From Bos javanicus (lineage: Eukaryota > Chordata > Mammalia > Artiodactyla > Bovidae): DNA of 64,000 nt. The stretch lies in NCBI RefSeq assembly GCF_032452875.1, contig NC_083882.1, positions 60,341,614 through 60,405,613 on the forward strand, given 5' to 3'. Position 1 is the first letter of the stretch. Each line of letters starts with the position of its first letter. The notes beneath the pieces are model-generated. The model saw only the letters and a list, made by a program, of their open reading frames with translations, made no database searches and was not told where the DNA came from. This document shows, piece by piece, positions 55,410-64,000 of this stretch. Both the position numbers and the translations under genes were made by a program.

Positions 55410-56699
55410 TGTTAAACAGAGTTACTCTTCCCACTCTGATTACAATATTTTTTCCATATTCTTCCCCCTTAATAAATGGCTTATTTGGTGAGGATGGAGA
55501 GTGTCTTTCATCCCTGAACATAAGATGAGTACCTGATGCACAGTAGGTACTCAGTATCTGTTGATTGAATGGTACTGTGTGGTGCTATCATTCGGGGTTA
55601 ACTTGGCCAAGCTGACACGGCATTCCTCAGAATCCTCTTCCCCATATGGTGGAAATTTACTGCTGGTGCAAAAGTGAAAATTGAGTAAGATTTTGGAAGT
55701 ATAGTGAATTAGCAGCCATTACTCTTTGAGGCTGTCACGGCTAGATAGCGAGAGACAGGCATGGAGATGCATGCAAGTTTCAATTTATCCTTGTTCTTCC
55801 CAGCAGTAGAAGACAGAGGTCTAGTGAACTCTGGTTTAGTTTCTTCCAATCCCGTCCTGTGTCCTCTCTTTTTCCCAATTGCTAGATCTGCTGACCAACA
55901 GAAACGAGACTGACAGGAAATTAGCTTTCCACCAACTTTTCCACCACTTCCCTTTGTAGTCTGACCCCACGGGCTGGACATGACTGAATTCCAGATCTCC
56001 CTGAAAGCTCCTCTGTGTGCCCCAGCGCCCCTGCTTCAAGAGATCGCATTAGTGACTTTCCTCTGATCCTCTAACTTCCCTCAGGGGCCTAGTTTCCCTC
56101 AAATTTTCTAAATTTTAATTTCTGCAAGATATTATTCAGTGCAATCTACTTTCCTGTTTAACCCTAACTGACACAGAGAAACGAAGTGACTCTTATTCAT
56201 GATTCTTATTTTATCATAACCTATATCACATTTTCCTTGTATTAACAGAGGTGTTAATTAACAGAAATATTGTAACAGGTACATATTTTATTATGTATTT
56301 ACTATATATCTGGGTGTCTGCTCTTGAAGTTTCAGCAAGAATTATGGGAATTATGAAGCACTCCATGAATAATTGCAAAATAATTTTGTTTTAGAAAAGC
56401 CTTTTTTCTTTCTTTTAAGGAAACTCTTAAAGGACATTTCACAACCATTTTATTTCATCTCTCAATATAAGAAATATTCTTAATATTTCATATAGAATGA
56501 GAGGGAACTTGAAGTAAGAAATCATATTGAGTGGATTCTTTTTCTTCTGACAGTGTTTGTAGCATCCTTCATGGCTTAGTGCTCACTTCCCATTGACCAT
56601 AATCAAATATGGTGCTTCACTTTTTTCTTTGTGACCATGTGTGGTTAAGCAACAAAAAGCAATTCACTGTCAACATTAGCAACATGTTCATTCTCTCTC
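55410..56699. other. Single-copy stretch
   Basis: About 1.3 kb. ORFs of 67-90 codons at 55709-56039 (antisense) have no domain. Nothing else recognised. Confidence 0.5.
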
Positions 56700-57035
56700 G
56701 ATTTTTTTTAAGTTTTTAATTGGCGGAAAGTGGCTTTGCAATGTTGTGTTGGTTTCTGCTGTACAAAAATGTGAGTCAGCAATTAAGTATACATATATCT
56801 CCTCCCACCTGAGCCTCTCTCCCACCCCACGCCCCTCCTACTCCTCCAGGTCGTTACAGAGCCCGGGCTGAACTGCACGTGTTATACACACAGGCTTCCC
56901 ACTGGCTCTCTGTTTTACACGTGGTAGTGTATATATGTCAGTGCTACTCTCTCTATTTGTCCCACCCTCTCCTTCCTCCACTGTGTCCACAAGCCCATTC
57001 TCTGTGTCTGCATCTCTCTCTCTCTTTTAATATTT
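56700..57035 (-). mobile_element. Ruminant L1 3' UTR fragment, antisense
   Basis: GTGGCTTTGCAATGTTGTGT, TGAGTCAGCAATTAAGTATA, CCTGAGCCTCTCTCCCACCC, CACAAGCCCATTCTCTGTGT: the same L1 segment as at 25664, extending farther. Confidence 0.8.
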
Positions 57036-57648
57036 AAAGATCCAACCTCTCAGAAAGATGAATGGCGGTCAGGGAGCCCAGTAACATACCTCAATCAATT
57101 AAAAACAAAAACAAGACTCTGGCTGTGGCCTGCAGTGTCAAATCCGGAGAGAGAGTAGACCAGGTTTACCTGGAGGAATCTTTTCAAAATTCAGTAGAGA
57201 AGGAAATACATTGAAAAATAAGTGCTGGATGCTTGTTGTTTTCTACCTGAAACATAGGCAAACCCAGAGCATTCTAGCTGTCACTCAGCTAGAAGCTCAG
57301 CAGGGAATATAAAAGGCAAAAGTAGGCTTTTTTCCTGGTGTCTGAATAGCCAGAGAACAGTATTAATTAATTTCACTTTCAAAAGTAAAATGTGTGTGAA
57401 GGGACCAGTGAATGTAGGATCACTTTTGTATTATCCAGGGGACAATATACACACCTAAGTATTTGACCTCAGCTAATGGTAGAAAGAATTGCCAAGACTT
57501 TCACTGAAAAAGAATGAGTAAGAAATATTCACATGGCTTCAAGAAGTTAGAAAACAAACAAACAAAACTCATCTATACAATAAGTCCTACATCTATTCTC
57601 AGGACTCCAGGCACATCTCCAAACGCCAAAAAATTTTATGTATCCCTC
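57036..57648. other. Single-copy stretch
   Basis: About 0.6 kb; nothing recognised. Confidence 0.5.
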
Positions 57649-57657
57649 TAATGTTTC

Positions 57658-57914
57658 AATGGCACCCCACTCCAGTACTCTTGCCTGGAAAATCCCATGG
57701 ATGGAGGAGCCTGGTAGGCTGCAGTCCATGGGGTCGCTAAGAGTCGGACACGACTGAGTGACTTCACCTTCACTTTTCACTTTCATGCATTGGAGAAGGA
57801 AATGGCAACCCACTCCAGTGTTCTTGCCTGGAGAATCCCAGGGACAGGGGAGCCTGGTGGGCTGCCATCTATGGGGTCACACAGAGTCGGACACGACTGA
57901 AGTGACTTAGCAGT
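57658..57914 (+). mobile_element. BOV-A2 SINE, nearly full
   Basis: Lacks the first about 10 bases; both monomers otherwise present, ending GAAGTGACTTAGCAGT. 9-bp duplication TAATGTTTC at 57649-57657 and 57915-57923. Confidence 0.96.
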
Positions 57915-58923
57915 TAATGTTTCTATGCAAATATAAGAAAATATGAACATATATTCTAAGTTTCCTCTTGTACATCAAAAAATATCCTATGCTTTCATCT
58001 GAATTCTGCTTTTCTCATTTATATTTTGTAGAACTGTTCATATATATAAATAGAGAATTTCATCTTTTTTTTTTCTAAAATGACATGGTATTTCATTTTA
58101 TTAATGTACTGTAGAACATTTAATCATTTTGTTGATGGAATTTTGGGTTGTTTCTAATGTTTTGCTATTACAATACCAAATGAATAATCTTGTGCATATA
58201 TCATCTGATACATGTGGAGATATATCCACATCCATTGAATAAATTCCCCAAGGAGTGGGATTGCTCAATCAAAAAATAAAGCATTTATCATTTACAGAGA
58301 CATTGCCAAATTACCTTTGTTAGCCACTGTACTAATCTGCAGTCTCAACTGAGAAATATGAAATGAGTCCATTTTCCTCACCAAAATGGCTGATGTCAAA
58401 TTTTGATGTTTTTATTGATCTGAAAAATTAAATCTGGTACTGAAATTTAGTTTTAATTTGCTATTTTTTTTATCATAAGTGAGATTTACCAGGTTTTTAC
58501 ACATTTGAGGAACATCTGTACTTTTCCTAGTTCATTTTTTATTTTGGCAGTTATTAATATTATTCTTCTCAACTTCTTGAAGAACATTTTTTCTCTCCTG
58601 TGTTATGAGTTGCAAATATTTTCTGATTTGTTGATTGTTTTTTAACTTTGCTATATATATACATATATAAAATATATAATTTTTTCCTTTACTTTGCAAA
58701 ACTTTGTATTATTTAAGTAATTTAATTTATCAGTTTTTCCTCCTGAGTAAGTTAGAACAGGCATCCTCACTCTAAAATTATAGAGAAATCAACCCAAATA
58801 GTCGTCTAAAATTTGTATGGTTTATTTTTCACATTTAAATACTTGTTTTATTTAAAGTTTATACAAACGCGCAGTATGAAGCATGGATTCAACACTATCT
58901 TTTATAGCCGTCTGTGCCATAGC

Positions 58924-59196
58924 GGAGAAGGCAATGGCACCCCACTCCAGTACTCTTGCCTGGAAAATCCCATGGACGCAGGAGCCTGGTGGGCTGCAGT
59001 CCATGGGGTTGCTAGGAGTCGGACACCACTGAGTGACTTCACTTTCACTTTTCACTTTCATGCATTGGAGAAGGAAATGGCAACCCACTCCAGTGTTCTT
59101 CCCTGGAGAATCCCAGGGACGGGGGAGCCTGGTGGGCTGCCGTCTATGGGGTCGCACAGATTCGGACACGACTGAAGCGACTTAGCAGCAGCAGCA
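58924..59196 (+). mobile_element. BOV-A2 SINE, full dimer
   Basis: GGAGAAGGCAATGGCACCCC to CGACTTAGCAGCAGCAGCA. 9/10-bp duplication GTGCCATAGC at 58914-58923 and GTGCCACAGC at 59197-59206. Confidence 0.96.
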
Positions 59197-59790
59197 GTGC
59201 CACAGCTCAGTTATTCCACTTTATTGCCCTATCAATGAATACAAACACCAACACTATATCCTAGTAATTAAAGCATAATTATGTACTAGTTTGTTTGAAG
59301 ACTAATTCTTCCTCAGTAGTCTTCTTCCTTCTCCCCTGAGGTCAGTTTCCTAATATTTCTTTTTTGTTTTTACATGTAAACTTTAGAATCCTTAGGATAC
59401 TGTTATTTAATTAGCACAGCATTTAAGTTATAAAAGAACTGTTTCAAGGTGTCTCTCATTTGCATTTTGCAGATTTATTTCATTTATTCCTAAGCATTCT
59501 ATCATTATCAACAATGATTTATTTGCTTCTATCATTTAAATCGTTTTTTTTTTTGTTCTGACATAACAAAGCTGCTGATATCTGCATATTTTTTTAACCC
59601 CACAACCTTGTTGAAAGTATTTTCAGTTGATTCTCTTGTGCTTTTCTGGGTATACAAATAGTGATCAACTTGCCCTCTTTTAAATTCTTATGCATCTAAC
59701 TTTTTCTTTCATAACATTTTATTAATATATTGGTACAATGTTAAGTTATATGGATAGTGGTGGCATTTTTACATTACTCCTAACAGTATA

Positions 59791-59998
59791 AGGCTTCCTT
59801 TGTGACTCATACTGTAAAGAATTTGCCTGCAGTCCAGTAGAACCGGGTTTGATCCGTGGGTCAGGAAGATCCCCTGGAGAAGGTAATGGCAACCCATTCC
59901 AGTGTTCTTTTCTGGAGAATTCCATGGACAGAGGATCCTGGTGGGCTACAGTCCAGGGGGTCGCAAAGAGTCAGACATGACTGTGTGACTAACATTTT
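59791..59998 (+). mobile_element. Bov-tA SINE
   Basis: AGGCTTCCTTTGTGACTCAT to GACTGTGTGACTAACATTTT; inserted in the old L1. Confidence 0.92.
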
Positions 59999-60450
59999 AA
60001 CATTAGTATGTCCCTGTTTAGCATAGCACTGGTTCTTTTTGTTTGAGATATAATTTATCACACTGAGAAGGAGCAATTCATGCCAATCTTATTGAGACAT
60101 TTAAAAATTTTTTAAATGCATTTTTATCATGTAAAACATATGATCATGTTATTCATTTCAATACACAGATCAATAGAATATATTATATTAATACATTTCC
60201 TAACATTGACCCAATACTGTATTTCTGTTATAAAAAAACAGTTGGTTATGATATACTAGGTTTTTTTCTTTTTTTGGAGGTGGGGGGCTACTGAATTTTA
60301 TTTGCTAAAATTCTGTTTGAAATTTGTAAATCAATATTTATAGTAAGATTAAATCCATAATTTCTGTCTGTATGTGCAATATTTGTCCTGTTTTGGTAGC
60401 AAGGCAATGCTAACTTTAAAAAGAATTTTTAAATTGACTTCCTTTTTTAT

Positions 60451-60704
60451 GTCTAATCTGACCGCTATGAAAGAGAGAGCAACACTGGATTGCTCTTACC
60501 TTTAAAGATGTGATCGAATGTGCTATGAAGACAGATCAATCTATGTTTCTCGGTGGTGGGAGGGGATAAGAAAATCAATTTATAAACATAATTTCCTAAT
60601 TCTACTCTTTTCTTGAGAAGAAGAAGAAGGTATTAGGTAAGCAACAACAAAGTACTTGAGTATTGCTTATTAATCACCAAATAGAAGAAATAGGGAGACT
60701 ATTT
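60451..60704. other. Short unassigned gap
   Basis: Short GAAGAAGAAGAAGG run at 60617-60630; nothing else. Confidence 0.5.
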
Positions 60705-60890
60705 TTTAGTTGATTATAAAGTGCTAGTTCTTCCACTTAATTCTTACTAAAACTCAATTAGGTAAATATCACCATCTCCATTTTACAAGTGGACAAAATG
60801 AAGTTCTAAGAAGTTATATAACTTTCTAAAGAACAAAAGCATTAGAGCCTAGTTTAAACTCTTGTCTCTGTGACAACAAAGCCCAAATAT
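60705..60890 (-). mobile_element. MIR SINE, antisense
   Basis: CTTACTAAAACTCAATTAGG, CACCATCTCCATTTTACAAG, GGACAAAATGAAGTTCTAAG, TAGAGCCTAGTTTAAACTC. Confidence 0.75.
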
Positions 60891-61179
60891 GATAGGTTGC
60901 ACTATTTTTATTTGTTTCTGCTTTTCAGAGATGTAATGTATAGTGAATGTATAAATTAGGAGATATAATTATTCTATCTAAGGAATCAGTCAACTAAAAT
61001 AGATGGGAATGGGTAAATTTAATTCAGATAGCCATTATATCTACTACTGTTGGCAAGAATCCTTACAAGAAATGGAATAGCCCTCATAGTCAACAGAAGA
61101 GGCTGAAATGCAGTATTTCAGTATATACTCAAAAATGACAGAATGATCATTGTTTCCAAGGCAAATCACTCAACATCAG

Positions 61180-63400
61180 AGTAATCCAAGTCTATGCCCT
61201 AACAACTAATGCCAAAGAAGCTGAATTTGAACAGTTCTATGAAGATCTACAAGACATTCTAGAACAAACACCGAAAATAGATGTCCCTTACAGGGAAACT
61301 GGAATGCAAAAAGTAAGAAGAGACATCTGGAGTAGCAGACAAGTTAGGCCTTGGAGTACAAAATGAAGCAGGACAAAGGCTAAACAGTTTTGCCAAGAGA
61401 ACACACTGGTCAGAGCAATCATCCTCTTCCAACAACACAAGAGACAACTCTACATATGGATATTACCAGATGGTCAATACTGAAAGCAGATTAACTATAT
61501 TATTTGCATCCAAAGATGGAGAAGGTCTATACAGTCAGCAAAAACAAGCCCAGGAGCTGACTGTGGCTCAGATGAACTCCTTATTGCAAAATTCAGGCTT
61601 AAGTTGAAGAAAGTAGGGAAAACCACTAGGCCATTCAGATATGACCTAAATCAAATCCCTTATTATGATACAGTGGAGGTGATGGATAGATTTAAGGGAT
61701 TTGATCTGGTAGACAGCATGCCTGAAGAACTTTGGGTGGAGGTTTATATATACATTGTACAGTGACAAACACCACTGCAAAGGAAAAGAAATGCAAGAAG
61801 GCAAAGTGGTTGTCTTAAGAGGGCTTACAAATAGCTGAGAAAGGAAGAAAAACCAAAAACAAGGAGAAAGTAGAAAGATATACTCAACTGAATGCAGAGT
61901 TCCAGGGAATAGCAAGATGAGATATGTCTTCTTAAGGGAATAATGCAAAGAATAGAGGAAAACAATAGAATGGGAAAGACTAGAGATCTCTTCAAGAAAG
62001 CTGGAGATATCAGGGGAGAATTTCATGCAAAGATAGGCACAGTAGAGGACAGAAAGGACGATGACCTCACAGAGTCAAAAGAGCTTAAGAAGAGACGGCC
62101 ATAAATACACTAAAGAACTACACAAAAAAGGTCTTAATGACCTGGATAACCACAATGCTGGTCAAGTGGGTCTTAGGAAGCATTACTACGAACAAAGCTA
62201 GTGAAGGTGATGGAATTCCAGCTGACCTATTCAAAATTTTAAAAGATGATACCATTAAAGTGCTGCACTCAATGTGTCAACAAATTTAGAAAACTCATCA
62301 ATGGCCACAGGACTGGAAAAGGTCAGTTTTCATTTCAATCCCAAAGAACAGCAATGCCAGAGAATGTTCAAACTACCATACAATTGAAAGGATTCCCTGG
62401 TAGCTCAGCTGATAAAGAATCTGCCTGCAATTCAGGAGACCCTAGTTTGATTCCTGGGTCAGGAAGATTCACTGGAGAAAGGAAAGGCTACACACTCCAG
62501 TATTCTGGCCTGGAGAATTACATGGACTATATAGTCTTTGGGGTCAAAAAGAGCCAGATATAACTTAGCGACTTTCATTTTTCACTTTCACCATACAATT
62601 GCACTCATTTCACATGCTAACAAGGTAGTGCTAAAAATTCTTCAAGCTAAGCTTCAGCAGTACATGAACCAAGAACTTCCAGATGTACAAGCTGGATTTA
62701 GAAAGGGCAGAGGAACCAGAGCTCAAATTGTTAACATCCATTGGGTCATAGCAAAAGCAAGGATATTTCATTAAAAAAAAAACAAATCTACTTTTGCTTC
62801 ATTGACTATGTTAAAGCCTTTGACTGTATGGATCACAACAAACAGTGGAAAATTCTTCAAGAGATGGGAATACCAGAACACAATACTTGTCTCCTGAGAA
62901 ATCTGTATGCGGGTCAAGAAGCAGCAGTTAGTACTGGACATGGAACAATGAACTGGTTCCAAATGGGGAAAGGAGTGCATCAAGGCTGTATATTGTCATT
63001 CTGTTTATTTAACTTATATTCAGAGTACATCAAGTGAAATGCCGGGCTGGATGAATCACAAAATGGAATCAAGATTGCCAGGAGAAATATCAACAGGCTC
63101 AGATGTACAGATGATACCACTCTAATGGCAGAAACTGAAGAACTGAAGAGCCTCTTAATGAGGGTGAAAGGAGAGAATGAAAAAGCTGGCTTAAAACTTA
63201 ACATTCAAAAAACTAAGATCATGGCATCTGATACCATCACTTCATGGCAAATATAAGGGGAAAATTTGGAGACAATGACAAATTTTATTTTCTTGGGCTC
63301 CAAAATCACTGCAGACTGTGGCCACAGCCATGAAATTAAAAAATGTTTTCTTCTTGGAAGAAAAGCTATGACAAACCTAGACAGCATAGGTTAAAAGCAG
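61180..63400 (+). pseudogene. BovB ORF relic (APE-type endonuclease and RT)
   Basis: The endonuclease motif GDWNAK is read here as GNWNAK (Asn codon at 61297-61299), followed by a frameshift in an A-run. Open RT pieces: 62246-62563 (interrupted by the SINE), 62538-62774 (LPDVQAGFRKGRGTRAQIVN) and 62741-63037 (motif A FIDYVKAFDCMD, then QGCILSFCLFNLYSEYI). The catalytic YADD has become CTDD (63104-63115). Inactive. Confidence 0.88.
62387..62589 (+). mobile_element. Bov-tA SINE inside BovB
   Basis: GGATTCCCTGGTAGCTCAGC to GATATAACTTAGCGACTTTC. Perfect 12-bp duplication ACCATACAATTG at 62375-62386 and 62590-62601, which is BovB coding sequence. Confidence 0.96.
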
Positions 63401-63876
63401 AGACATCACTTTACGGACAATGTCTGTACAGTCAAAGGTATGGTTTTACTAGGAGTCATGTATGCATGTAAGAGTTGGACTGTAAAGAAGGCAAAGTGTG
63501 GAAGAGTTAATGATTTTGAATTGTGGTGCTGGAGAAGATTTTGGGAGTTCCTTGGACTGCAAGGAGACCAAACCAGTCAATCCTAAAGGAAATCAACCCT
63601 GAATACTCATTGAAAGGACTGATGCTGAAGCTGAAACTCCAATACTTGGCCACCTGATGCAAAAAACTGACTCATTGGAAAAGGCTCTGATGCTGGGAAA
63701 GATTGAGGGTAGGAGGAGAAGGGCACAACAGAGACTGAGATAGTTGGAATGGTATCACCAGTTCAATGGACATGATTTTGAATAAACTCCAGGAGATAGT
63801 AAGGACGGGGGAGCCTCATGTGCTGCAGTTCATGGGGTTGCAGAGTCAGACATCACTTAGCAACTGAATAACAATT

Positions 63877-64000
63877 ATGCTATAGTTATTAAGGTGTTTA
63901 AAATCAAATGACTACTAAGCAGGTTATTATCTATATCTGCATTCAATCATCTCATCAGCCAGGAGAAAAAGGATATGGAAACCTCCTAGGAATTGAGAAG
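63877..64000. other. Right edge, unassigned
   Basis: AT-rich; nothing recognised. Confidence 0.5.

Larger units (their letters stand above)
58020..60450 (-). mobile_element. Long old L1 fossil, antisense (ORF2 region)
   Basis: 58020-58920: TTTTGGGTTGTTTCTAATGT, GGGATTGCTCAATC, GTTTTAATTTGCTATTTT, TATGAGTTGCAAATATTTTC. 59200-60450: AATAGTGATCAACTTGCCCT, TGGATAGTGGTGGCATTTTT, CCTGTTTTGGTAGCAAGGCA. These follow the antisense order of L1 ORF2, from C-terminus toward RT. Split by a BOV-A2 (58924) and a Bov-tA (59791). Very decayed, no frames. Confidence 0.72.
60985..63876 (+). mobile_element. BovB LINE, longest copy, endonuclease to 3' end
   Basis: About 2.7 kb of BovB after removing the nested SINE. 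Endonuclease-side landmarks: GTAATCCAAGTCTATGCCCT, GGAAACTGGAATGCAAAA, GACTGTGGCTCAGATGAACT. RT landmarks: AAAGCTAGTGAAGGTGATGG, ATTGACTATGTTAAAGCCTT, GATGATACCAC. 3' end GCAACTGAATAACAATT (older AAC-type tail). Many stops and indels, including a loss of about 40 bp near 62160. Confidence 0.93.

Noticed and set aside
4289..62589. tRNA-like A and B boxes in many places.
   Set aside because: These are the heads of Bov-tA and CHR-2 SINEs; no complete cloverleaf tRNA gene was seen.
1..64000. Regularly recurring repeats that might suggest an array such as CRISPR.
   Set aside because: Spacing and orientation are irregular; copies are dispersed SINEs with individual target duplications in a mammalian genome.

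Overview
The window is non-coding, repeat-dense nuclear DNA from a ruminant, most likely a bovid (cattle, sheep or goat cannot be told apart from this alone). The diagnosis rests on BovB (RTE-class LINE) copies, the tRNA-derived SINEs Bov-tA and CHR-2, the BovB-derived dimeric SINE BOV-A2, a ruminant-type L1 and bovid-type ERV LTRs, over a base of old mammal-wide repeats (L2, MIR, MLT1, MER5, old L1). No host gene, structural RNA gene or CRISPR array could be supported. Nearly every long ORF is LINE reverse transcriptase or a chance reading of a SINE.

Layout. 1-3.7 kb: 3' part of a young L1 with an almost open ORF2 broken by one extra A. 3.7-12.5 kb: sparse single-copy DNA with SINEs, an L1 relic carrying a minimal L1-tail insertion, and a long L2. 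12.5-15.2 kb: two abutting antisense BovB copies. 15.67-19.68 kb: a large inverted duplication with about 1.15-kb arms and a 0.92-kb spacer; one arm carries a later BovB insertion. 19.7-31.5 kb: L2, MIRs, SINEs, BovB pieces, an old L1 split by BovB and an MLT1-like relic. 31.5-41 kb: two more antisense L1 relics, one split by a 1.5-kb BovB. 41.7-44.9 kb: an MLT1 LTR opened by three successive insertions (Bov-tA, an ERV solo LTR carrying a Bov-tA dimer, and BovB). 45-60.5 kb: MER5, L2 with a Z-DNA-type repeat, a second ERV solo LTR, many SINEs and a long antisense L1 fossil. 61-63.9 kb: the longest BovB copy, including the endonuclease region.

The elements do not work together as a pathway. 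They record a history: L2/MIR/MER5/MLT1 and old L1 form the substrate, then ERV LTRs, BovB and SINEs were inserted, and BovB supplies the 3'-end sequence shared by its SINEs. Flanking direct repeats of 9-15 bp at many insertions support L1- or BovB-driven target-primed integration. I found no evidence of a new enzymatic or defence system; the most unusual structures are the inverted duplication, the nested MLT1 locus and the near-open L1 ORF2. Family names come from recognised consensus features recalled from knowledge, not from a database search.
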